Shown: positions 50,121-58,176 of the stretch, one piece after another
Position numbering within the stretch: the stretch's first letter is position 1
Layout: each line of letters starts with the position of its first letter
Notes under the pieces: model-generated
Databases searched by the model: none
Told to the model about the DNA's origin: nothing
What the model saw: only the letters and a program-made list of their open reading frames with translations
Translations under genes and position numbers: made by a program
Origin: Starkeya sp. ORNL1
Lineage (GTDB): Bacteria > Pseudomonadota > Alphaproteobacteria > Rhizobiales > Xanthobacteraceae
Direction: 5' to 3'
Length of the DNA: 64,000 bases
Assembly: GCF_012971745.1 (NCBI RefSeq)
Contig: NZ_CP048834.1
Coordinates: 3,348,001 to 3,412,000, forward strand

Positions 50121-50876
50121 GTGGACCAGACGCAGATTGACGAAGCCGCCCGCCTGCTGATCGCGGCACGGCGCGAGCGGCAGCTTTTGCCGGCTCTGCC
50201 GGAAGCCGCGCAGCCGCAATCCTTCGCGGATGCGGCGGCGGTGCAGGACCGCACCGTCGCGCAGCTCGGCGAGACGATTGCCGGCTACAAGATCGCCGGC
50301 ACCGGCAGCGCCTCGGTAATGTGGGGCGCCGTGCTCGGCTCGCGCGTGTTCACCAGTCCGGCGCGAGTGGAGGCGGCACTGGTGCCGCTGCTCGGCGTCG
50401 AGGTGGAGATCGCCTTCCGGCTCGACCGGGACGTCGCCGCCGACGATCTCGACTGGACCAAGGCGCGCTTCGACGAGGCGGCCACCGCGCTGCCGCTGCT
50501 GGAAATCGTGGATAGCCGCTTCACCAGCTACACCGGCACGCCGCCGCTGCACCGCGCCGGCGACCTCATGTCGAATGGCGGCATCGTCTGCGGCGCGCCG
50601 CTGGCCGACTGGCGTTCCATCAATCTGGAAAAGCTGGCGATCACGCTGAGCTTCAGCGGGCAGATCGTGGCGGATGTGGTCGGCGGACATGCGGCCGGCG
50701 ATCCGAGGCTGCCGGCGCTGGCCTTCCTCAACGCGCCGCTGCGCGCGCGCACGCTGCCGCGCGGCACCATCCTCACCACCGGCACCTATACCGGCCTGCT
50801 GTATGCCAAGCCCGGCGACCTGGTGGAAGCCGATGTCGGCCCGTTCGGCAAGCTGAGGCTCGATTTCACCGCGTAG
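50121..50876 (+). CDS. 2-keto-4-pentenoate hydratase family protein
   Basis: 251 residues, MhpD/FAH-fold. IAGYKIAGTGSASVMWGAV, VLLGVEVEIAFRL-like segment (LLGVEVEIAFRL, metal ligands Glu-x-Glu), LEIVDSRF, ASNGG-like SNGGIV and TTGTYTGLLYAKPGD. Adds water to 2-keto-4-enoic acids to give the 4-hydroxy-2-keto acid that the preceding aldolase would split. GTG start 13 bp after the aldolase gene. Its last 11 bp overlap the convergent dhaL. Confidence 0.82.
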   Translation: MDQTQIDEAARLLIAARRERQLLPALPEAAQPQSFADAAAVQDRTVAQLGETIAGYKIAGTGSASVMWGAVLGSRVFTSPARVEAALVPLLGVEVEIAFRLDRDVAADDLDWTKARFDEAATALPLLEIVDSRFTSYTGTPPLHRAGDLMSNGGIVCGAPLADWRSINLEKLAITLSFSGQIVADVVGGHAAGDPRLPALAFLNAPLRARTLPRGTILTTGTYTGLLYAKPGDLVEADVGPFGKLRLDFTA

Positions 50877-51483
50877 CGCAGAGCGTCTCGACCAGGCGGA
50901 CGAAGGCCAGCATGCCGGGATCGTCCATGCCGATGCTCTTCTCCGCAAACATGCGGGCGCGGCCGATCTTGCAGGGCCGGTCGCGGAAGGTGTCGAGCGC
51001 GCCCTGCGCCGCCCCGAGCGCGGCGCGCTTGATGGCTTCGGGATCATCGAGCCCGGCGATCGCCTGAGCCACCGCGTCGAGCGCATCGAGCACGGTCTTG
51101 TCACCCAGCGAGGCACGCCCGCGCGCCATCATGGCGTCGCGCGCCGCGCCGAGCTGGGCACCGAGGTCGTTCCAGGCAATCTCGGACCTCCCCTCGCCGG
51201 CCTTGGCGATGGTGAGGAAGGCGGTGGTCAGCAGCGTGCCGAGGCTCGATCCGGTGGCGCCGGCGCTGGCCCGCCCGATGGCACGGAAGAAGCCGGCGAC
51301 ATCGTCCGGCGCGCCCGAGGCGGCTTCCGCCACCTTCTCGAACACGCGGCGCAGCATGATGCCGGTATCGCCATCGCCAAGCCGGCTGTCCGCCTCGTTC
51401 AGCATCGGCTCCAGAGACGGCATGCGGGCGGCGATATCGGCGCAGGCGCGGCGCAGATCGGCAACGCTCAGCCCCATGGTCAC
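50866..51483 (-). CDS. dhaL: dihydroxyacetone-kinase-type subunit DhaL
   Basis: 205 residues, all-helical nucleotide-binding subunit. Metal-binding aspartates are in EADSRLGDGDTGIML, and ATGSSLGTLLTTAFL forms the second nucleotide contact. Overlaps dhaK by 4 bp. No DhaM/PTS phosphate donor gene is present, so ATP is probably the direct donor. Tail-to-tail overlap with the hydratase gene. Confidence 0.85.
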   Translation of the reverse strand: MTMGLSVADLRRACADIAARMPSLEPMLNEADSRLGDGDTGIMLRRVFEKVAEAASGAPDDVAGFFRAIGRASAGATGSSLGTLLTTAFLTIAKAGEGRSEIAWNDLGAQLGAARDAMMARGRASLGDKTVLDALDAVAQAIAGLDDPEAIKRAALGAAQGALDTFRDRPCKIGRARMFAEKSIGMDDPGMLAFVRLVETLCATR

Positions 51484-52475
51484 ACCGTCCAGAACGGGCA
51501 GCGGGCCGGAGCCGCGAGTAGCGGCGCCAGTTCGCGGTCGCTATGGAACAGGCTGATCGAGCAGCCGGCCATCTCCATCGAGGTCACGTAATGGCCGACC
51601 AGCGGCCGGTCGATCTCGTAGCCCTCGCGCCCGAGCACCTCGCGCACCCGGCGATAGATGATGAACAGCTCTTCCAGCGGCGTCGCGCCAAGGCTGTTGA
51701 CCAGCACCGAGACGCGGCCCTCGGCGCCTTCCGGGGTCTCGGCCAGCAGGCGCTCGACCATCTCGTCGGCGATGGCGTCGGCCGGCTTGATCTTGTCGCG
51801 CCAGATGCCGGGCTCGCCATGGATGCCCATGCCCATCTCGATCTCGTCATCGGCAATGCTGAAGGTCGGCTTGTCAGCGCCCGGTACCTGGCAGGGGGCG
51901 AGCGCGATGCCGATGGTGCGGGTGCGGTCGACCGCCTTCTGGGCGAGCCGCGTCACCTCCTCAAGGTCCGCTCCGGTGGCAGCCGCCGCGCCGGCGATCT
52001 TGTAGGCATAGATGATGCCGGCGACGCCGCGCCGCTTCTCGGCTTCGCCAGGGCCGGCGCTGGCGATGTCGTCGGTGCCGAGCACCGTGGTGGATTCGAT
52101 GCCCTCGGCTTCCAGCAGCTCGCCGGCGAGGTCGAAATTCATGCGGTCGCCGCCATAATTGCCATAGAGCCGCAGCACGCCCCGCCCGCCGCTGGCGGCG
52201 CGCATCGCCTCTTCGCAGGCATCGACGGTCGGGCCGGCGAACACGTCGCCGATGCTGCACGCGTCGAGAAGGCCCGGACCGACATAGCCGGTGAACAGCG
52301 GCAGATGGCCCGAGCCGCCACCGGAGACGATGCCGACGCGGCCCGAAGGCGCCCCGGCGCTCGACACGATGACCCGGCTGCCGGGCGTGGTGCGCTTGAG
52401 CGAGGGATGCGCGGCGACCAGCCCGTCGAGCATCTCGTCGACAAAGCGATCGGCCGTATTCATCAGCTTTTTCAT
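51480..52475 (-). CDS. dhaK: dihydroxyacetone-kinase-type subunit DhaK
   Basis: 331 residues. GGGSGHLPLFTGYVG with the first conserved His (about 57), GNYGGDRMNFD with the catalytic Asp (about 110), and MGMGIHGEPG with the substrate-binding His (about 219) that forms a hemiaminal with ketoses. The second His of the usual GHEPxHxG motif is Phe here. Phosphorylates dihydroxyacetone or a related short ketose or tetrulose; DAK homologs in sugar-acid loci often act on C3-C4 sugars. ATG 52475. Confidence 0.86.
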   Translation of the reverse strand: MKKLMNTADRFVDEMLDGLVAAHPSLKRTTPGSRVIVSSAGAPSGRVGIVSGGGSGHLPLFTGYVGPGLLDACSIGDVFAGPTVDACEEAMRAASGGRGVLRLYGNYGGDRMNFDLAGELLEAEGIESTTVLGTDDIASAGPGEAEKRRGVAGIIYAYKIAGAAAATGADLEEVTRLAQKAVDRTRTIGIALAPCQVPGADKPTFSIADDEIEMGMGIHGEPGIWRDKIKPADAIADEMVERLLAETPEGAEGRVSVLVNSLGATPLEELFIIYRRVREVLGREGYEIDRPLVGHYVTSMEMAGCSISLFHSDRELAPLLAAPARCPFWTV

Positions 52476-52699
52476 GGCGTTTCCCGATTGCCCTGGGCGC
52501 GCGGACGCGGCTTAATTATAGCTCGCGAAATAGCATGGATAGGCGCGCCGACAAAGTCTTCTGCGCGACATTTCACGAGGCCCACGGGAAGGGCCTGTAC
52601 GAGGGGCAGATTACCCAACGACGTCATCCTGAGAGCCTGACTCGAAATTCGACGTATCCGTTGAGAGGAGCCCCTTTCCACCCTCATCCCCGGGCTTGA

Positions 52700-53954
52700 T
52701 GTAAAGACCGGAGACATCCCTGACAGGTGTTCGGAGACATGCCTGACAGTCAGGGCGGGTCGTGTGGGGGCTTTTTGAGGTCGATGGTTGTGATTCTGGT
52801 GGCGCCGAAGCAGACGGCATAAAGGCCGTCGCGCTTGTGCGGGCGGATGGCGAGGAGTTCGCCGCGGAACGCCTTGGGCACCTTCCAGAGCCGGTTGTTG
52901 AAGCCGACATAGGCCTTGGTGGTGCCGACCCGGCGGACGATCTCGGCGCTGTCATAGTGCGGTGTGGGCAGGCGCTCCGGGAAGGGCCGCGGCGAGGGTC
53001 GGTAGCGGCTGGCCGGCACGGCGAGGCCGATCCCCTGGTGCGGGCGGACATGGTTGTAGTCCTCGCGCCAGGCTTCGAGCGCGGCCTGGGCCTGATCGAG
53101 GCCGCGCAGGATGGCGAGGTCGAACACCTCGTCGGCAAGGCTGCGGTGGAAGCGCTCGTTCTTGCCGCGGCCCTGCGGGTGGTGGGGACGGGCCGGAATG
53201 GTGCGGATGCCGAGCTTGAGCAGCCAGACCCGCAGCGGCGTCCACTGCCCCGGGCGGCCGCCGCCCCAAGGCGCGCCATTGTCGACATAGATGGCCTGCG
53301 GCAGGCCGTGGCGGCGCAGCGCCGGCTCCAGCCGGGCGCGCACCGTGGCGGTCTGTTCGTCGGCGCACGCCTCCAGCACCACGGCGTAGCGCGAATGATC
53401 GTCGATCACCGTCAGCGTATGGCACCACGTGCCGCAGGCGAGTTGCACCCGCCCCTTGAAATCCATCTGCCACAGCTCGTTCGGCGTCGCCCGCTCGAAC
53501 CGGCCATAGGCCTGCGGCCGGCGCGCGGCCGGCGCGATCCGGTCATGGCGGGCCAGCACCGCATGCACCGTCGAGGGGGCCGCCGCGTCCTCCAGCAGCC
53601 GCGCCAGCTTGCGCGCGCCCCACGCCGGATGGGCATCGCGCAGCGCCAGGATCCGGGCCTCCAGATCCGCCGCGCTACGCCGCGGGCTCGCATGCGGGCG
53701 CCGCGAGCGCTCCGTCAGCGCCTCGCCGGCGCGGTAGCGGCGCAGCCACACATAGCCGGTCTGCCGGCTGATCCCGAAGCCCGCGCACAGCGCCGAGACG
53801 TTTGCCCCCTCAAGGCTCGCCAGCAAACAGAACTCCCGCCGCTGATCCGCCACAGATGCCTCCCGCCAGACCATCCCGACCTCCCAGGGCCAAAAGCCCC
53901 AAAAGTGTCAGGCATGTCTCCGAACACCTGTCAGCCATGTATCCAGAACAAACA
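52700..53954 (-). mobile_element. IS481-family insertion sequence, copy 2
   Basis: 1,255 bp, same ends and subterminal 28-bp inverted repeats as copy 1, same orientation. Flanks are CTTGA on the left and TCAAG on the right: inverted, not direct, repeats. That is unlike copy 1 and points to recombination between two insertions rather than a simple transposition. Differs from copy 1 at 53269 (A for G) and 53936 (C for T). Confidence 0.78.
52750..53874 (-). CDS. IS481-family transposase (copy 2)
   Basis: 374 residues, identical protein to that of copy 1; the G-to-A difference at 53269 is silent. Same HTH and probable DDE residues (D138, D198, E240). Intact, so either copy could supply transposase in trans. 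Confidence 0.88.
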   Translation of the reverse strand: MVWREASVADQRREFCLLASLEGANVSALCAGFGISRQTGYVWLRRYRAGEALTERSRRPHASPRRSAADLEARILALRDAHPAWGARKLARLLEDAAAPSTVHAVLARHDRIAPAARRPQAYGRFERATPNELWQMDFKGRVQLACGTWCHTLTVIDDHSRYAVVLEACADEQTATVRARLEPALRRHGLPQAIYVDNGAPWGGGRPGQWTPLRVWLLKLGIRTIPARPHHPQGRGKNERFHRSLADEVFDLAILRGLDQAQAALEAWREDYNHVRPHQGIGLAVPASRYRPSPRPFPERLPTPHYDSAEIVRRVGTTKAYVGFNNRLWKVPKAFRGELLAIRPHKRDGLYAVCFGATRITTIDLKKPPHDPP

Positions 53955-54054
53955 TCAAGCCCGGGGATCCAGACTTCAACCGGGTGCATGCGGAGGGGCT
54001 GGATCCCCGGGTCAAGCCCGGGGATGAGGGCAAATTGGAGTTTTCGGTCAGCCT

Positions 54055-54090
54055 CTCAGGTCCGAGCGTAGCGAGCCTCGAAGGATGACG
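54055..54090. repeat. right remnant of a CGTCATCC-family repeat
   Basis: CTCAGGTCCGAGCGTAGCGAGCCTCGAAGGATGACG split from its left half CGTCATCCTGAG (52621-52633) by the nested element. Joined, the two halves would make a short palindromic repeat of the same family as 21427-21533. Confidence 0.6.
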
Positions 54091-54113
54091 TTGCTGGTCT
54101 CGGGAGACTTCGC

Positions 54114-54914
54114 TCAAGTCCCTCGGCGCTTCGGCCCAGCCTTCTTCGCGGGCGAAACCGGGGCCGGGTTTTTCGTCACCGGCTTCGCAGTGGCGAGCTT
54201 GGGCTTGACGGTGTGGAGCGCCTTCATGCTCCTGGTAGCGCCGTCGAGGTAGAAATCGACCTTGCGCGCGATCAGCTCATTGAGGTCGGATTCCACGGTC
54301 AGCCCATGCAGCCAGCGCCGGAAGGCGACGTGGTAGACGGCAGCGTGGAGCGACTGCACCAGTTCCATCTCGAAGTCGGTGATCGGGCCGTCCACCTTCT
54401 CGCCAAGGCTTTCCGTCCGCAGCGCGGCAACGACGCGCGTGAAAATCCGCTCGGTGAGGATGCTGTAATAGCGCGCATTCAGCGCGCTGTTGGTCAGGCC
54501 GCTGAACAGGAACAGCCGGACGTGGTCGTAAGTGAGCACGGTTTCGGTGAACTGCTGGTAGAACTGCGTCAGCCGCTTGCGCACCGACAGCGTCTCGTCT
54601 TCCAGCAAGGTCTCCAGCGCCGGGCTCCAATTCTGCGGGAACAGCCGGTCGTAGATCTTGATGAGAAGAGCTTCCTTGGTCGGGAAGTATTTATAGAGCA
54701 GGGGCTGGGTGATGCCGATGCGCCGCGCCAGCTCGATGGTGCCGGCGCTGAGGCCGAACTCCGCGAAATAGCGCGTCGCCTGCACCAGGATCAGCTCCTC
54801 GCGCTCGGAGGCCAGCATGCGCCGACGCGGGCGGCCTTCGCCCGGCGCTTCCGGCTTCACTTCACCGGAGGCGTCATCTGTCGGCTGGCGTCGCTGTCTA
54901 GACTTTGCGGCCAC
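54114..54914 (-). CDS. TetR-family transcriptional regulator
   Basis: 266 residues. An N-terminal basic linker of about 35 residues precedes the HTH (FGLSAGTIELARRIGITQPLLYKYFPTKEALL), followed by a long helical ligand-binding domain and a Lys/Pro/Ala-rich C-terminal tail of about 35 residues that is probably disordered. No operon partner on this strand. The divergent or nearby LigI-like gene at 55017 may be its target. Confidence 0.84.
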   Translation of the reverse strand: MAAKSRQRRQPTDDASGEVKPEAPGEGRPRRRMLASEREELILVQATRYFAEFGLSAGTIELARRIGITQPLLYKYFPTKEALLIKIYDRLFPQNWSPALETLLEDETLSVRKRLTQFYQQFTETVLTYDHVRLFLFSGLTNSALNARYYSILTERIFTRVVAALRTESLGEKVDGPITDFEMELVQSLHAAVYHVAFRRWLHGLTVESDLNELIARKVDFYLDGATRSMKALHTVKPKLATAKPVTKNPAPVSPAKKAGPKRRGT

Positions 54915-55016
54915 GCTGGAAATCTCGCTCTACCTTGCACAAACGGTGCTTTACCTAAGCGCTAGCAGTCCTCCGACCGAAAGGAAAGCCACCCATATCG
55001 TACTGTCCTCATGGCA

Positions 55017-55877
55017 CTAGCTAAAGCGATAGAGCCGGGCCGGATTATCGACCAGTATCTTGTGGCGAATGTCCGCGTCCGGGGCCCAATCTTCCAGAAG
55101 ATTCATCAGGTCGCCATCATCCGGCATATAGCCCTTGATCGAGGTGTGCGGCCAATCGGTGCCCCACACGCAGCGATCCGGCACCGCCGAGACGAAACGC
55201 CGCCCAAGATTGGCGACGTCGGCATAGGGGTGGCCGGTCTGCGAGTTGCGATAGCCGCACAGCTTCACCCAGTGCTTGCCGGTCTTGAGCAACCGCAGGA
55301 TCTCGACCATCAGCGGGTCGTCCGCGGCGACGTCCGCCTTCAGCCCACCCATGTGGTCGAACACCACCGGGACCGGCAGCGTCTCGATCACCGGCAGCAC
55401 CTTCGGCCAGGTGTCGAGCGGCACATACATCTCGATGTGCCAGCCGAAATCGGCGATCTTGCGGGCGACGCCGGGCAGATTGTCGAGCGAGGGGCCGCCG
55501 CCCGCCGTGGTGATGAAGCGCGTGGCGCGGATGCCGGCATCGTCCAGCGCCTTCAGTTCGGCCGTGGTGACGTTCTCGCCGACCATGGCGACGCCGCGGG
55601 CACGGTGGACGCCGAGTTCGCCCACAGCGTCGGCAGTGCGGCGGTTATCGGAACCGTAGACGCTTGGCTGCACCACAACCATGCGCTCGATGCCGAGCGC
55701 GTCGAGCATGGCGAGATAGGAGGCCGGCGAGGCATCCGGCGGCGTGAAGCTGCGGTTCGGCACATAGGGGTAGCGATCGGTCGGCCCGAGAATGTGCGAA
55801 TGGCAATCGCAGGCGAGCGCAGGCACGGAAAACCGCGGCGCACTGGTAACCTCGCGCGGTCCTTGGCATGGCTCCAT
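55017..55877 (-). CDS. amidohydrolase, 2-pyrone-4,6-dicarboxylate lactonase (LigI)-like, paralog 1
   Basis: 286 residues: CDCHSHILGPTDRYPYVPNRSFTPP (His-x-His of the barrel start), VVQPSVYGSDN, VVFDHMGGL (His) and WGTDWPH (catalytic Asp). This is the LigI-like cog3618 pattern, in which carboxylic lactones are hydrolysed, often without metal. A paralog sharing all motifs is at 57303-58175. Lies divergent from the NIPSNAP gene at 56011. Confidence 0.82.
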   Translation of the reverse strand: MEPCQGPREVTSAPRFSVPALACDCHSHILGPTDRYPYVPNRSFTPPDASPASYLAMLDALGIERMVVVQPSVYGSDNRRTADAVGELGVHRARGVAMVGENVTTAELKALDDAGIRATRFITTAGGGPSLDNLPGVARKIADFGWHIEMYVPLDTWPKVLPVIETLPVPVVFDHMGGLKADVAADDPLMVEILRLLKTGKHWVKLCGYRNSQTGHPYADVANLGRRFVSAVPDRCVWGTDWPHTSIKGYMPDDGDLMNLLEDWAPDADIRHKILVDNPARLYRFS

Positions 55878-56010
55878 GAATCGTTCCCCCTGAATTTCGC
55901 CGCGGCTATTGAGACCCTTTATTGAGTGGTCTATGAATTAGCGCGCGTCAAGCCGGCAGCGTACGGCGCGCGAGAAAAGTCGCTGCCGCGGAATCGCGGA
56001 CGGGGAAGAC

Positions 56011-56331
56011 ATGATCGTCGATATGCGCATCTACACGGTGAAACCCGGCCGCGTCGGGGATTTCGTGGCGTTCTACAAGGAATTCGCCTGGCCGCTGCAC
56101 CAGAAATATCTTGGCCGCTGCCTCGGCTGGTACACCGGCCTCGAGGGCCAGCTCAACCAGGTGGTTCACCTCTGGGCCTTTGACAGCCAGGCCGACCGCG
56201 AGAGCCGGCGCGCCGAACTGGCGAAGGATCCGGCCTGGCAGGAGTATCTGCGGCGCCTCGGCGAAGGCGGGCTGCTGGTGCACACCGAGAACCGCTTCAT
56301 CACGCCGACCAACTTCTCGCCGGTGCAGTGA
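56011..56331 (+). CDS. NIPSNAP family protein
   Basis: 106 residues, a single ferredoxin-like dimeric alpha/beta barrel: VDMRIYTVKPGRVGDFVAFYKE, LGWYTGLEGQLNQVVHLWAFD and DPAWQEYL are family hallmarks. Bacterial NIPSNAP proteins sit in catabolic and secondary-metabolite loci with mostly unknown roles; some may be isomerases or binders of reactive intermediates. 60 bp before the EthD-like gene on the same strand. Confidence 0.8.
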   Translation: MIVDMRIYTVKPGRVGDFVAFYKEFAWPLHQKYLGRCLGWYTGLEGQLNQVVHLWAFDSQADRESRRAELAKDPAWQEYLRRLGEGGLLVHTENRFITPTNFSPVQ

Positions 56332-56394
56332 CGGCAGCGCCTTGGTTCAATTGACGATTCCATAAATGATTTCAGACCGATCGGATCAAGGCGC

Positions 56395-57042
56395 ATGACC
56401 AGCACATCGGCGCAGACGGGCCTTCTCCTCGCCACCATGGAGCCGCCCGCCGGGCTCGAGGACGAGTTCCAGCAATGGTACGACACCGAGCACTTTCCCG
56501 AGCGCCGCGACACCATCGGCTTCCTCACCGCCGTCCGCATGGTCTGCCTGGAGGGCTGGCCGCGCTATATCGCGCTCTATGACCTTGAGAATGTCGAGGT
56601 CCTGGACGGTCCGGAGTATGCGAAGATCGCCGGTCAGAACTACACGCTCTGGACCGAGCGCGTGGTCTCCAAGGTGTGGGGCCAGTACCGCGCCGGGGCG
56701 CGGCAGATCTATCCCGGCAATGCATTGCTCGGGCGGAATGGCAGCTTCTCGCGCCTTGCTCTGTGGCGGTTCCGGCAGGTGCCCGAAGACACCGGGCCGC
56801 AGATCATCGACGGCCTGCGCGCCATCTATGAGGGTCAGCCGGAAACCGCGCAGATCCGCGTGTTCGAGGCGCAGCAGCCGGATGGCACCGACCTGATCGG
56901 GATGATCGAGCTTCACGCGCCGTGGACACCGCCGGCCGGCGCGGTGGCCGCGTTCGGCGCGGCCAAGCGCCATCTCGATCTGGTGAATGTCTATACGCGC
57001 TATGAGCGCCGCCTGGCAGGGGCATATCCGAAGGGGACGTGA
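56395..57042 (+). CDS. EthD-like/dimeric alpha-beta barrel protein, function unknown
   Basis: 215 residues, apparently two tandem ferredoxin-like halves: GLEDEFQQWYDTEHFPERRDTIGF with RYIALYDLENVEVLDGPEY in the first, and FSRLALWRFRQVPEDTG with NVYTRYERRL in the second. The WYDTEHxPER motif is common in EthD-like proteins of degradation loci. No catalytic assignment possible. Together with the preceding NIPSNAP gene it looks like a small accessory pair for the lactonase/dehydrogenase genes around. Confidence 0.65.
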   Translation: MTSTSAQTGLLLATMEPPAGLEDEFQQWYDTEHFPERRDTIGFLTAVRMVCLEGWPRYIALYDLENVEVLDGPEYAKIAGQNYTLWTERVVSKVWGQYRAGARQIYPGNALLGRNGSFSRLALWRFRQVPEDTGPQIIDGLRAIYEGQPETAQIRVFEAQQPDGTDLIGMIELHAPWTPPAGAVAAFGAAKRHLDLVNVYTRYERRLAGAYPKGT

Positions 57043-57114
57043 GGGCGGGGATCAAGGAATGGCATCGTGCGACCGGCCCCGGATCGCGAGCCACCTACCG
57101 CGCCAGCATCTACT

Positions 57115-57226
57115 TCCCTCTCCCCGTTGGGGAGAGGTGGCCCGCGAAGCGGGTCGGTGAGGGGCTACGCGATTGCGGAGCCGCAGAGCCCCCTCACCCC
57201 AACCCTCTCCCCAACGGGGAGAGGGA
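57115..57226. repeat. palindromic intergenic repeat (CCCTCTCCCCGTTGGGGAGAGG type)
   Basis: 23-bp perfect inverted arms (57115-57137 against 57204-57226), each itself palindromic around GTTGGGGAG, with GGCCCGCGAAGCGGGTC-like inner hairpin sequence between. Lies between the convergent EthD-like and lactonase genes and probably ends both transcripts. A different family from the CGTCATCC repeats. Confidence 0.75.
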
Positions 57227-57302
57227 GGAATTCACCCTCGCACCCGGAATTCTCGCGAGCCCGGATCGGCGTTTGGCCGTCCGGGACGACGATGTCAGTC
57301 GC

Positions 57303-58175
57303 TCAGAACCGATAGAGCCGCGCCGGGTTCTCGACCAGGATGGCGCGCAGCGTGTCCTCGTCGCCGGCCCACCCGGCGAGCGCGGCGAGCAGCGCTTGCT
57401 CGACCACCGGGCGATAGGCGGCGGGCGGGGCGGCGTCGCCGGTGCCGGCGTGCTGGTGCACCAGATGCGGCCAGTCGCTGCCCCAGACCAGCTGGGTGTC
57501 GTTGGCCTCGATGATGGCGCGGGCGAACGGCGTCGCGCCCGTGAAGTCACTGTTCTGCCAGGTCACGATGTCGGCGCCGGACAGCTTCACCCAGCAATGG
57601 CCATCGCGCAGCAGGCTGATCAAGGCACGGAAGCCGGGGACGTCAGTGCCGCCTTTCTCGCTCGAACCGCCCATATGGTCGAACACCACCGGCACCCGCG
57701 ACTTGCGCGCGGCGGGGGCCAGCAAAGCGACGAGTTCGAGATCGGCATAGATCTGGATGTGCCAGCCGAGCCCGGCGATGCGTTCGGCGGCGCGCAGCAG
57801 GGTCGCCTCGGCGGCGAGCGAATCCTTGATGCGCGGCGTCATCAGATTGAGCCTTATGCCGCGCACGCCATCGCGGTCGAGATCGGCCAGTGTCTCGTCG
57901 GAGAAGCCGTCATCGATCACCACGATGGCGCGGGCGTTGTCGCCAAAGGCGCGCATGCCGTCGAGCGTCGCGCGGTTGTCGGTGCCATAGGCGCTCGGCT
58001 GTACGATGACGATGCGCTCGACGCCGAGTCTGGCGGCGATCGGCGCATACTCCGCAAGCCCCATCTGCGCCGGCGTGTAGGTGCGATCCGGCGCGCCGGG
58101 ATAGCGGTCGATCGGGCCGAACACATGCATGTGGCTGTCGCAGATGCCGCGCATCGCGATCCTGTTTTCTGCCAT
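57303..58175 (-). CDS. amidohydrolase, LigI-like lactonase, paralog 2
   Basis: 290 residues: CDSHMHVFGPIDRYPGAPDRTYTP, IVQPSAYGTDN, VVFDHMGGS, WGSDWPH. Compared with paralog 1 (55017-55877) the same blocks are kept with different loops. ATG 58175 has CCGGGGG upstream; the longer frame is not supported. It overlaps no neighbour and is 1 bp after the hydroxyacid dehydrogenase gene, so both are co-transcribed. Confidence 0.82.
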   Translation of the reverse strand: MAENRIAMRGICDSHMHVFGPIDRYPGAPDRTYTPAQMGLAEYAPIAARLGVERIVIVQPSAYGTDNRATLDGMRAFGDNARAIVVIDDGFSDETLADLDRDGVRGIRLNLMTPRIKDSLAAEATLLRAAERIAGLGWHIQIYADLELVALLAPAARKSRVPVVFDHMGGSSEKGGTDVPGFRALISLLRDGHCWVKLSGADIVTWQNSDFTGATPFARAIIEANDTQLVWGSDWPHLVHQHAGTGDAAPPAAYRPVVEQALLAALAGWAGDEDTLRAILVENPARLYRF

Positions 58176-58176
58176 C

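Larger units (their letters stand above)
52634..54054. mobile_element. nested element copy 2: inverted-repeat element carrying an IS481-family IS
   Basis: Same 1,421-bp length and organisation as 30828-32248, inserted in another CGTCATCCTGAG-family repeat (left remnant 52621-52633, right remnant 54055-54090). Left flank is CTGAG and right flank CTCAG, so the duplication is imperfect. The left arm differs at several positions from copy 1 while the IS is almost identical, indicating the host element is older than the IS or that conversion has acted. Confidence 0.65.

Noticed and set aside
30894..53954. Functional composite transposon moving the whole 21.8-kb block
   Set aside because: Each IS has its own local flanking repeats or sits in a host repeat, and the outermost flanks of the pair (ACCTCAG on the left, CTCAGGTCC on the right) are parts of two different host repeats, so no joint target duplication is evident.
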